A stretch of DNA of 64,000 bases, taken from contig NZ_JH711481.1 in NCBI RefSeq assembly GCF_000269805.1, positions 1,438,634 to 1,502,633 on the forward strand, given 5' to 3'. Shown here piece by piece: positions 51,998 through 60,337 of this stretch. The notes beneath the pieces were generated by a model that saw only the letters and a list, made by a program, of their open reading frames with translations, was not told the DNA's origin and searched no databases. The DNA comes from Actinomyces massiliensis 4401292 (GTDB lineage Bacteria > Actinomycetota > Actinomycetes > Actinomycetales > Actinomycetaceae). A program made the position numbers and the translations under genes. Positions within the stretch are counted from its first letter, which is position 1. Each line of letters begins with the position of its first letter.

Positions 51998-52815
51998 GAC
52001 TGCTTCTTCACGGAGCGGCGCAGGGCCAGGCTCAGGGCACCCACCCAGACCAGGCAGACGATGCTGCTGGCCAGTAGCGAGCCGGGTGAGGAGATGTCCT
52101 CCAGCGAGCGGACTGAGCTGGCCGATGTCAGCAGGGCCAGGGGGTCCAGGACTGCCAGGGGCGGCATCATGGTGCTGAGGGGGAAACCCAGGACGACGCC
52201 GATCAGGACCGTGATCATGATGGCCGCGAAGGACTTGAGAACGGCTCCCAACCACATGACGAACACCTCGATGGCCCATACCGCCAGAGTCATGGTCACC
52301 ATCCGGGGCAGGAAGGGCACCAGCCCGGCCAGGTCGAAGCCCAGGAGCATTCCGGTCACCGCGAATTCGATGAAGAAGACGAGCGAGGTGAGGAACCCGA
52401 CTTGGAGGCCGTGGAGCAGCTTGCCGGCGATCATGGCGGTCTCCAGGCGGCCCGCGGTCATCCGCTGCCAGTTCCGCCCCTCATGCTCGCCGGTAGCCAT
52501 CTGAGCCGTGAATCCTCCGATGGTCAGAGGCAGGAACAGCATGGCGCCCAGTAGCATGCCCTGACCCCACAGGATCTCCCAGGTCACTCCTTGGGAAACG
52601 AATATATCCCTATAGGAGACGTACTGCGCGTAGCCGGATGCCAGGCTCAGCGCGTTCAGAATGGCGGTAACCGGCCAGTACCAGCGGTTCGGGGCTTTGC
52701 GGTTCTCCCAGCGCCAGGCGGCGCGCACCGAGGGGCGGCGCCGCTGAGGCAGCCGGGGTGCAGCAGAGGCGGGACGCATGGGAATGGCGGGTGCGGGGAA
52801 GGTCGGGGTGCTCAT
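51994..52815 (-). CDS. ABC-2 permease, lantibiotic-immunity (LanE/LanG) type
   Basis: A 273-residue permease with six predicted spans. After the first external loop it has FTAQMATGEHEGRNWQRMTA, resembling the E-x-x-x-x-N-W/F-x-x motif of permeases in lantibiotic immunity and bacitracin-type exporters. It overlaps the preceding permease gene (ATGA-type, 52812-52815) and the kinase gene (51994-51997). Paired with the other permease and the ATPase, it forms a heterodimeric channel. Confidence 0.85.
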   Translation of the reverse strand: MSTPTFPAPAIPMRPASAAPRLPQRRRPSVRAAWRWENRKAPNRWYWPVTAILNALSLASGYAQYVSYRDIFVSQGVTWEILWGQGMLLGAMLFLPLTIGGFTAQMATGEHEGRNWQRMTAGRLETAMIAGKLLHGLQVGFLTSLVFFIEFAVTGMLLGFDLAGLVPFLPRMVTMTLAVWAIEVFVMWLGAVLKSFAAIMITVLIGVVLGFPLSTMMPPLAVLDPLALLTSASSVRSLEDISSPGSLLASSIVCLVWVGALSLALRRSVKKQS

Positions 52816-53696
52816 GAGCGGCTCTCCTTACGGACGATGGCGACATAGGAAATAACGGCCCAGCCGGCGGCGACGATGATGGTCAGGACGGCCGTGAGCC
52901 AGGGGTGGGCGATGACAGTCACGTCCCCGGTGGTGGTGACGGACGTGTAGGAGGCCGGGGTGTTGATGGGACTGGCAGCCGAAGTCAGGCCCCAGGGGAG
53001 GGCCCATGCCACCGTCTCGAGTTTGTAGAAAGGCAGAATGGAGCAGATCAGGCCGCCGATGATCGCCGCCCCCAGGCCTATCGCCTGCCTGCTCACGCAC
53101 GTGGACAGTGCCAGCTGGCATGCCGATACCGCTATTGAGAAGCCGATGACGATGATCAGTGTGGGTACCAGCGTCGTGCCATAGGAGGGGGTTATTCTCG
53201 AACCTGAGGCGCAGAGGAGCGTTGCTCCTATCACGGCGGCCTCCACCGCTATGACGGTGAGTGACAGAACGGTCAGCTTGGCCAGGAAGCGCGTGGTGGG
53301 CCGTTGGCCCAGAGCGGTCATCATCTGGCCCATCCGCTCTTCTGTGTCTGCCGTCACCATGCGGGAGGCGAGGGCCCCTATCGCAGCGGGCATGAACATG
53401 GCGATGAGTTCGGCCGCCTCGTTCATGCTCATCACTGCCAGACGGGTCTCCTCGGGGCCGGAAACCCTGTAACGGGCGAGCCCGCCTGACCATAGGGCAA
53501 GGATAATCCCCGCGGCTGCGGCCATGAGCCAGTAGTGCTTTCGCCGCAGCTTGCGCACCTCGAGGGCCAGGGCGGTCAAGAACGGCGGGCTCTGCCGGCT
53601 TCGTCGTGATGGACCGGCTGCGGGGGTCTTCGGACCTGTTGGCAGCGATGGTGCTGCTGACGGTACTGACTGAGTCATTCCAACGGCGGTGGTCAT
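52812..53696 (-). CDS. ABC-2 permease, second subunit
   Basis: A 294-residue permease with a 40-residue Ser/Pro-rich N-terminus and six spans, starting LALEVRKLRRKHYWLMAAAA. The SRMVTADTEERMGQMMTALG loop is analogous to the E-loop of the partner permease. Its start overlaps the ATPase stop (53693-53696), so the ATPase, both permeases, kinase and regulator form one strictly coupled operon. Confidence 0.85.
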   Translation of the reverse strand: MTTAVGMTQSVPSAAPSLPTGPKTPAAGPSRRSRQSPPFLTALALEVRKLRRKHYWLMAAAAGIILALWSGGLARYRVSGPEETRLAVMSMNEAAELIAMFMPAAIGALASRMVTADTEERMGQMMTALGQRPTTRFLAKLTVLSLTVIAVEAAVIGATLLCASGSRITPSYGTTLVPTLIIVIGFSIAVSACQLALSTCVSRQAIGLGAAIIGGLICSILPFYKLETVAWALPWGLTSAASPINTPASYTSVTTTGDVTVIAHPWLTAVLTIIVAAGWAVISYVAIVRKESRS

Positions 53697-54874
53697 CGTG
53701 CCACCCCCGCGGTGCTCTGGGCCTGCACCTGAACCCGGGCCTGGGCTCGGGCCAGCGGGGAGGCGGCGTGAGCTGGAGACGCGGCAGCGGGCTCCGTCAG
53801 TTCCAGGAAGGCCTGCTCCAGGGTCTTGCGAACCGTCTGCACCCGGAAGACCGTCTGACCCGAGCGCACGATGCGGGCCACCAGATCTCCCGCCACCTCA
53901 TCGGGCAGCATCGGCGTGCGCACCGTCCGTCCCCTGACCTGGTGGGTGATCCGGTGCTCGCTGAACAGTGCGGCGGCACCGGCCGGGTCCGAGACGGTGA
54001 AGTCGATGACTCCGGCGTCCTGCAGGCCGGACAGCGGTCCCTGGTAGCGCAGGCTTCCGGCGCAGATGATGCCGACGGTGTCGGCCATCTGCTCGATCTC
54101 GGACAGGATGTGGGAGGAGACGATGACGGTCACCCCCTCCTGGCGGGCCAGAGCCACGATGAGCTCGCGGATCTCGGCGACGCCGGCCGGGTCCAGGCCG
54201 TTGGTGGGCTCGTCCAGGAGCATCAGGGGAGGGTCGGCCAGGAGGGCCATGGCCAGGCCCAGGCGCTGCTTCATTCCCAGGGAGTACTGCTTGACCAGCT
54301 TGCGATCCTGGCCGGCCAGGTCCACCGTGGCCAGGGCGTGGTCCACACGGGAATCGGGCAGTCTCAGGTAGGAGGCCACCATGGCCAGATTCTCCCGTCC
54401 CGTCAGGCTCGGGTAGTAGGAGGGGCCCTCGATCAGGGAGCCGATCGTTCCCGGCGGCAGGGGGGTGCGCGGGCCGACCGGGCGGCCCAGGATGCTCATC
54501 CGCCCCGAGGTCGGGGAGGTCAGCCCCAGCAGGAGCTTCATGGTGGTGGACTTCCCGGCTCCATTGGGGCCCAGGAAGCCGTAGATGCCGCCCGTCGGCA
54601 CTCGCATGCTGACATTGTCGACGGCATTGACCCCGTTGTAGGTCCGGGTGAGGCCGTCCGTGGTCACGACGAAGTCGCCGCCCGGGACGCTGCCCGTGGG
54701 ACTCGGCATGGCTGTGCGGGCGGCCGTTCGGGCGGGGGCCGACGTCGCGCCCGCCGGGGCGCCGGGCTGTGCGGGCGCAGTGCTTTGAGCGCTTGGAACG
54801 GCGGAGTGGCGCATGCCTCCTGAACGTGGGGCTCGTGCGATGGGCGCGGTTGCGGGGAGTTGTGCTGTGCTCAT
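53693..54874 (-). CDS. ABC transporter ATPase (LanF/BcrA-like)
   Basis: The ATPase of the above transporter. Walker A is FLGPNGAGKSTTMK, the signature region is QYSLGMKQRLGLAMALL, and Walker B is PLMLLDEPTNGLDPAG, followed by IVSSHILSEIEQMAD. The SLGMKQR signature (rather than LSGGQ) and SLIEGPSYYPSLTGRENL are typical of BcrA/LanF proteins. I used ATG 54874 (393 residues). The first 95 residues are Ala/Pro-rich and a later ATG (MPSPTG) is possible. The last 30 residues are an Ala/Gln/Val-rich tail. Confidence 0.9.
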   Translation of the reverse strand: MSTAQLPATAPIARAPRSGGMRHSAVPSAQSTAPAQPGAPAGATSAPARTAARTAMPSPTGSVPGGDFVVTTDGLTRTYNGVNAVDNVSMRVPTGGIYGFLGPNGAGKSTTMKLLLGLTSPTSGRMSILGRPVGPRTPLPPGTIGSLIEGPSYYPSLTGRENLAMVASYLRLPDSRVDHALATVDLAGQDRKLVKQYSLGMKQRLGLAMALLADPPLMLLDEPTNGLDPAGVAEIRELIVALARQEGVTVIVSSHILSEIEQMADTVGIICAGSLRYQGPLSGLQDAGVIDFTVSDPAGAAALFSEHRITHQVRGRTVRTPMLPDEVAGDLVARIVRSGQTVFRVQTVRKTLEQAFLELTEPAAASPAHAASPLARAQARVQVQAQSTAGVAR

Positions 54875-54973
54875 GGCTCTATGCAAGCCGCCCGGGCATT
54901 GCGCGCGCACCGCTATCGGCCCGATTGTCCCCCGTGGGGGACGGGCATGATGTCCCCGAATGACGCGGAAAGG

Positions 54974-55012
54974 CGGGTGGGTCCGCTCCCAGGTCGGGAG
55001 CGGACCCACCCG
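54974..55012 (-). terminator. Stem-loop terminator after ackA
   Basis: A 17-bp perfect stem (54974-54990 with 54996-55012) and a five-base loop lie 23 bases beyond the ackA stop, followed on the minus strand by a CCTTTCC tract. Confidence 0.85.
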
Positions 55013-55035
55013 TGGTCCGGCTATGGGATTCGGGT

Positions 55036-56220
55036 CTACAGGAGGGTGACGGACTGGCGGGCGATGGCCAGCTCCTCATTGGTGGGGAGGACCGTGATCA
55101 CCACAGAGGATTCGGGCGTCGAGATCGTGATCGGCTCGGAGACCCGCGCATCGTTGGCGGCGGCGTCGATGCGCACCCCTAGGTAGCTCAGGCGCCGGCA
55201 CAGCTCGGCGCGCACGCGCGCGTCGTTCTCACCGATGCCGGCCGTGAAGGTGATGGCGTCCACGCCGCCCATGACGGCGGTGTAGGCGCCCACGTACTTC
55301 AGCAGGCGGTGGATGTAGACGTCGATGGCGTCGCGGGCGTTCTGGTCGCCGGCGTCGACGAGCCTCCACACCTCGCGCATGTCCTGCTGCCCGGTCAGGC
55401 CCTTCATGCCGGACTCGCGATTGAACAGGTGGTCGATCTCATCGATGGACATGCCGGCCACGCGTGACAGATGGAAGACGGCGGCCGGGTCGATGTCGCC
55501 GGTGCGTCCGCCCATGACCAGGCCCTCCAGCGGTGTCAGTCCCATGGAGGTCTCCACGGCGCGGCCGCCCACGACGGCGGACACCGACGCCCCGTTGCCC
55601 AGGTGCAGGACGATCTGCTTGAGATCCTCGCGTCCCAGGCGCTTGGAGATCTCGCCGGAGACGAACTGGTGGCTGGTGCCGTGGGCGCCGTAGCGGCGGA
55701 TGGAGTAGGTGTCGGCCACCTTGCGGTTCAGGCCGTAGCGGGCGGCCTCCTCGGGAAGATCCTGGAAGAAGGCGGTGTCGAAGACGGCCACGTGGGGCAC
55801 GTCCGTCAGAAGTTCGCGCCCCACCTCGATGCCCTTGAGGTGGGCCGGGTTGTGGAGCGGACCGAGCGGTACGAACTCCTCGATCCTGGCGACGACGTCA
55901 TCGTCGATGAGGGCGGGCCCGGAGAAGTAGTGGCCCCCCTGGACCACGCGGTGACCGACCGCCACGATATTGGCCTCCGTCAGGCTGGGGCCCTTCTCCT
56001 CGAACAGGCGCAGGACCTCGGCCAGTCCGAAGCCGTGGTCCGGCACGGGCTCGTCGATCACGGTCTTCTCACCGGCATGTTTGTGGGTGATGGAGCCGGT
56101 CACGTCACCGATGCGCTCGACGATGCCCGAGGCGAGGGATTCCCCGGCGTCGGGGTCGATCAGCTGGTACTTGATGGAGGAGGAGCCGGAGTTGATGACA
56201 AGAACGGTCCGGGTGGTCAC
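55036..56220 (-). CDS. ackA: Acetate kinase
   Basis: It makes ATP and acetate from acetyl phosphate, the last step of overflow fermentation. The 394-residue protein has VLVINSGSSSIKYQL at the N-terminus, GHRVVQGGH, HLGNGASVSAV, the SMGLTPLEGLVMGGRTGDID signature and FTAGIGEND. The GTG at 56220 has AGAAAGG upstream. It lies 151 bases downstream of pta on the same strand, the usual pta-ackA pair. Confidence 0.97.
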   Translation of the reverse strand: MTTRTVLVINSGSSSIKYQLIDPDAGESLASGIVERIGDVTGSITHKHAGEKTVIDEPVPDHGFGLAEVLRLFEEKGPSLTEANIVAVGHRVVQGGHYFSGPALIDDDVVARIEEFVPLGPLHNPAHLKGIEVGRELLTDVPHVAVFDTAFFQDLPEEAARYGLNRKVADTYSIRRYGAHGTSHQFVSGEISKRLGREDLKQIVLHLGNGASVSAVVGGRAVETSMGLTPLEGLVMGGRTGDIDPAAVFHLSRVAGMSIDEIDHLFNRESGMKGLTGQQDMREVWRLVDAGDQNARDAIDVYIHRLLKYVGAYTAVMGGVDAITFTAGIGENDARVRAELCRRLSYLGVRIDAAANDARVSEPITISTPESSVVITVLPTNEELAIARQSVTLL

Positions 56221-56371
56221 GGGTGTGCCTTTCTGGCTATTCGACGGAGCCCGCTGAGCGGGCGCGATGGGTGACGGGGAGGGCCGGCGGTTCGGGCGCC
56301 TTCCCCACGATATTGGCGGCAGGGGCGGCAGAGGTGTTCGCGCTGCGCCGGCTGCGCCGTCGCAGGGCGCG

Positions 56372-58426
56372 TCAGACCTGCGCCTGGACGGCGGTGATGG
56401 CGACGGTGTTGATGATGTCCTCGACCAGGGCGCCGCGCGACAGGTCGTTGACCGGCTTGTTCAGGCCTTGGAGGACCGGACCGATGGCGATTGCGCCCGA
56501 GGAGCGCTGGACGGCCTTGTAGCCGATGTTGCCGCTGGACAGGTCGGGGAAGATCAGGACATTGGCGCGCCCGGCCACGGCCGAGTCCGGCGCCTTCTTG
56601 GCGGCCACCGTCGGGTCGACGGCCGCGTCGTACTGGATGGGGCCGTCCACGGCCAGCTCAGGGGCCTTGGAGCGCACGATCTCGGTGGCCTCGCGGACCT
56701 TGTCCACGTCCGCCCCCTTGCCGGACGTGCCGGTGGAGAAGGACAGCATGGCCACGCGCGGGTCCACGCCGAACTGCTTGGCGGTCTCGGCGCTGGAGAT
56801 GGCGATGTCGGCGAGCTGCTCGGCGGTCGGGTCGGGGTTGACGGCGCAGTCGCCGTAGACCAGGACTCGGTCCTCCAGCAGCATGAGGAAGACCGAGGAG
56901 ACGATCGAGGTGCCCGGCTTGGTCTTGATGATCTGGAAGGAGGGCACGATCGTGTGGGCCGTGGTGTGGGCCGCTCCGGAGACCATGCCGTCGGCGTCGC
57001 CCATGTGCACCATCATGGTGCCGAAGTAGGAGACGTCCTGGATCTTCTCGCGGGCCTGCTCCAGGGTGACGCCCTTCTTGGCGCGCAGACGGGCGAACTC
57101 AGCGGCGTACTTCTCCAGCAGGTCGGGATCGCTGGTGGACGCCACGCGCGCCGCGGCGATGTCCAGGCCCAGCTCGGCGGCGCGGGCCCGCACCGATGCC
57201 GCGTCGCCCAGCAGGACGACGTCGGAGATGCCGCGGCGCAGGATCGCATCGGCGGCGCGCAGGATCCGGTCGTCGTCGGGCTCGGGCAGCACGATCGTCC
57301 GGCGGTCGGCGCGGGCGCGCTCGACCAGCTCGGCCTGGAACATGATGGGCGTGACCACGTCGCTGGGCTCGACCTCCAGGGCCGCCAGCAGGGACTCGAC
57401 GTCGGCCTCCTGCTCGAAGGCCGTCACGGCCACATCGACTTTGCGCTCCGAGCCGTGCGCCAGCTCCCCTGTCAGGGAGCCCGCCGTGGAGGCCGCGGCG
57501 AAGGTGTCCAGCGGAGAGGTGAAGACCGGCAGGGGCAGGCCCAGGCCCTGGATCAGTCGCAGCGCGTGCTGGGCGACCGAGAATCCGCCGTTGAGGACGA
57601 GACCCGACATGCTGGGGAACGAGGAGGAGGCCTGGGCCGCCGCCAGCGAGATCAGCGCGGCGGACCGGTCGGCGGGGACGATGACCAGCTGGCCCTCGGT
57701 CAGGCGCTCCAGGACGTGGGAGACGTCCATGGCCGCCACGAGGACGGATTCCGCCTCGCGCTCCAGGAGCGCGGCGTCGCCGGAGATCAGCTCGCCGTCG
57801 AGGGCCTCGAGAACCTCGCGCACGCTCGGCGCCGTCAGGAGCGGGATCTCGGGCAGGGTCGTCGTCGTGATCCCCTTGATGCCGGCGATGGCCTCGGAGA
57901 CGGCCCGGCGACCGGCGGCCGGGCACTTGTTGGCCACCGCCGCGACGGTCCGGGCGTGGTTCTCGGCGATCTCGGCGATCGAGACCTCGACGCTGCTGCG
58001 CACATCCTCGGGAGAGCCCTGGCCGGAGACCACCAGGAGGACGGGAACGCCGAGGTTCGCGGCGACGCGCGCGTTCAGGGCCAGCTCGGGCGTGCCCGCG
58101 ACGTCGGTGAAGTCCGAGCCGTCGATGATGACGACGTCGTGGTCGCGGGCGAGCGCCCGGTAGGAGGAGACGATTCGGGACAGCGCCTCCTCGGGATCGG
58201 CGTGGTACTCGTCCCAGGTCACGCCGATGCAGCCCGTGGCGGGTGCGCTCGAGCCGGAGCGCGCCAGGAGCAGGGCCAGGAAGGGATCGGCGTCGCGCGA
58301 ATCGACGAAGGGGCGGAAGACGCCGACCTTTGCGACGACCTTGGTCAAGGAGGCGACCAGCCCCAGGGCCACGGTCGATTTACCGGTTCCGGCACTGGGG
58401 GAGGCGATGTAGATGCTGCGCGCCAC
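56372..58426 (-). CDS. pta: Phosphate acetyltransferase
   Basis: It interconverts acetyl-CoA and acetyl phosphate. The 684-residue long-form enzyme begins with a P-loop domain (SIYIASPSAGTGKSTVALGL) and continues with a DRTGG-type regulatory domain to about residue 350. The C-terminal catalytic domain has FQAELVERARADRRTIVLPE, DADGMVSGAAHTTA and LIFPDLSSGNIGYKAVQR. The GTG at 58426 follows AAAGGAC at eight bases; the extended frame upstream is not supported. It is paired with ackA. Confidence 0.97.
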   Translation of the reverse strand: MARSIYIASPSAGTGKSTVALGLVASLTKVVAKVGVFRPFVDSRDADPFLALLLARSGSSAPATGCIGVTWDEYHADPEEALSRIVSSYRALARDHDVVIIDGSDFTDVAGTPELALNARVAANLGVPVLLVVSGQGSPEDVRSSVEVSIAEIAENHARTVAAVANKCPAAGRRAVSEAIAGIKGITTTTLPEIPLLTAPSVREVLEALDGELISGDAALLEREAESVLVAAMDVSHVLERLTEGQLVIVPADRSAALISLAAAQASSSFPSMSGLVLNGGFSVAQHALRLIQGLGLPLPVFTSPLDTFAAASTAGSLTGELAHGSERKVDVAVTAFEQEADVESLLAALEVEPSDVVTPIMFQAELVERARADRRTIVLPEPDDDRILRAADAILRRGISDVVLLGDAASVRARAAELGLDIAAARVASTSDPDLLEKYAAEFARLRAKKGVTLEQAREKIQDVSYFGTMMVHMGDADGMVSGAAHTTAHTIVPSFQIIKTKPGTSIVSSVFLMLLEDRVLVYGDCAVNPDPTAEQLADIAISSAETAKQFGVDPRVAMLSFSTGTSGKGADVDKVREATEIVRSKAPELAVDGPIQYDAAVDPTVAAKKAPDSAVAGRANVLIFPDLSSGNIGYKAVQRSSGAIAIGPVLQGLNKPVNDLSRGALVEDIINTVAITAVQAQV

Positions 58427-59132
58427 TGTGTAGGTCCTTTTCGCGTCTCGACGTCGAGTGCATCGCGCCGGGGGCCTCCGGCGGCACTCGCCTCTGATTG
58501 TGCCCCCATATGGCGGACGCATGTGACCAAAGGCCTGGGCCTATGGTGCTTTCCGGCTGTGGGAACCCGCACATGGTGGTGCTGATGATGCATAGTGATG
58601 CTGGTGGTGCCGTTGGATGCCGCGCCCCGGGACTGCGGCGGTCGGGGTGCCCCGCGGCCACGTGGGCGCAGCAGGATCCCAAGGGGGGTGAGCGTCGCGT
58701 CGGCGAAGTGTTATTGGTGGATAGCCTGTTGCATACTCAGGGCGGGTCGCTGTCCGACTTCTCCTCCTCTGTCGCCAATTATGGTGATTCTCGGCCCAGC
58801 TGTTATGAGTTCAAGGGGTACGGTGAGAGCCGGGGTACGTGCATGAAGAATGAGGTGGCCTCTGTCGAGAATCGGACCGGTCTGCCTGTGACCATCTATT
58901 TCAACTCTGGTTATCGGGGAGATTCTCAGGTCGTTCCGGCAGGCGCCTCCGCCAACCTGGTCGACGACCTCAAGAACGATAATGCCTCCCATCGCCTCGG
59001 CGGGGAATGATTCGTTCGAGGAGGCGAGTGAATCCCTTCCGTCGGGCGGCGCCGCGTGGACGCGATGCCCCATTGCGCCCACGCGGTTGCGCGCCTCCCC
59101 CCCCGCACGGTGCGCCTCCCGCACGCTGCGGA
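58427..59132. other. 706-base region holding a truncated inhibitor gene
   Basis: Apart from the I36-like fragment (58708-59010), no gene is seen. The pta promoter must lie at the low-coordinate end. The I36 coding stretch has more A/T-ending codons than its neighbours, suggesting recent acquisition. Confidence 0.5.
58708..59010 (+). pseudogene. Truncated peptidase-inhibitor I36-like protein
   Basis: From GTG 58708 the frame encodes 100 residues: SLSDFSSSVANYGDSRPSCY, then GTCMKNEVASVENRTG and VTIYFNSGYRGDSQ, ending NDNASHRLGG. This is the beta/gamma-crystallin-like repeat of the peptidase inhibitor I36 family, normally secreted. Here the first part of the domain and the signal peptide are missing, so it is probably a remnant. 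The codons include many AAT, GAT and TAT choices unlike nearby genes. It lies between pta and the gntR gene with no partner. Confidence 0.6.
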
Positions 59133-59879
59133 CTAGGCGTTGAAGAGCGTCGTCTCGAAGGAGTAGCGCGACGCCCGGTAGACATGGGTGCCGTACTCGA
59201 TGACGGCGCCTGAGGAGTCGTAGGCGGTGCGGGTGACGGTCAGCAGGGCCGCCCGACGCTTCTCGTCGAGCGCCTTGGCCTCGTCGGTTGTGGCGTTGCG
59301 GGCCCCGATGGCCTGGGTGGCGGTGGTCGGCACCACTCCCTGGGTGCGCAGGAGGTTGTAGAGCCCCTCGTGCTCCAGCTCCTCGTGGGCGGGGGCGATC
59401 GCGGTCGGCAGGAGGTTGTCCATCAAGGCGATCGGCTCGCCGTCGGCGCAGCGCATCCTCCGAATCCTCGTCACGTTCGTGCCCGGCTCGATCTCGAGCC
59501 GCTCCGCCTCCTCCTCGTCGGCCGGGTGCGTGGAGTAGTCGGTGATCGTCGTGGATACCGTGTGTCCGCCCCTTGTCAGGTCCGCCAAGAGGCTCGACAG
59601 CTCCATCGGCCTGCGCACATGCGGGGAGGTGACCACTGTCCCCGCTCCGCGTCTGCGTGAGATGAGACCGCGATCGACGAGGCGCTGAAGCGCCTGCCTG
59701 GTGGTCGGGCGCGATACCTCCAGGCGTCGTGCCATGGAGACCTCGTCCTCAATTCGGGTACCGGGCGTCAACGTGCCGTCGAGAATGAGCGCGGCGAGAG
59801 CTTCCGCGATCTGACTGTAGAGCGGGACCTCGTTCGTGCGATCGATGGCGATGTCAGGCTGGAACGGTGTGGTGGGCAT
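59133..59879 (-). CDS. GntR-family regulator (HutC subfamily, UTRA domain)
   Basis: A 248-residue regulator. The winged helix (residues about 15-80) reads VPLYSQIAEALAALILDGTL ... SRPTTRQALQRLVDRGLISR. The UTRA effector domain (about 95-240) contains VTRIRRMRCADGEPIALM and VTRTAYDSSGAVIEYGTHVY, typical of HutC-type sensors of small metabolites or phosphorylated sugars. The start at 59879 follows AGGGA. It lies downstream of the sugar-porter gene on the same strand, 458 bases away, and may control it. Confidence 0.93.
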   Translation of the reverse strand: MPTTPFQPDIAIDRTNEVPLYSQIAEALAALILDGTLTPGTRIEDEVSMARRLEVSRPTTRQALQRLVDRGLISRRRGAGTVVTSPHVRRPMELSSLLADLTRGGHTVSTTITDYSTHPADEEEAERLEIEPGTNVTRIRRMRCADGEPIALMDNLLPTAIAPAHEELEHEGLYNLLRTQGVVPTTATQAIGARNATTDEAKALDEKRRAALLTVTRTAYDSSGAVIEYGTHVYRASRYSFETTLFNA

Positions 59880-60337
59880 GGGAATTCCCTGAAGCGTGGT
59901 GGGTCGCCTCATGATACATTGCGCGGCTCAATCGTTCGTGGGGTGTCAGATTCTGTTCTGAATATTGGGTTCACTCCGATTTGTTCGGATAAATTGCACG
60001 GCTAGGCGTGTTGGTTCTGGAGGCTTTTGGCGCTTCTCTCACGTCGAGATGTCTTCCTCTGGGTAATCTGTGCCGATTATGTCGTGACTAATCAGAACTC
60101 AATGCCCGCTTGACCTTCTGCGAGATTCTTCGGCTCGCTTCCCCTCGAGAGGGGAAGCGGCCCGCGGCCATGTCGTCGTTCTCTGTCCCCTGGCGCCCCT
60201 GGCGCCCCTGGCGCCCGGTGCCCCGGGAGCCCGGCGCCCCGGGGGCTCGGGGAGATCGTTGGGGCCGCAGGGCTTCGGGGGAGTCCGGGGGGAATCCGGA
60301 GGGGGGGCACCTGTGGACGGCCCGGCCGTGCCCGACA
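59880..60337. other. 458-base intergenic region between the MFS gene and gntR
   Basis: The gntR-proximal part (59900-60100) is A+T-rich for this genome and should hold the gntR promoter; a TATCAT-like box occurs near 59910. The MFS-proximal part has 9-bp tandem repeats (TGGCGCCCC, three copies near 60192-60218) whose minus strand carries four or five closely spaced runs of three or four G. No gene is seen. Confidence 0.5.
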
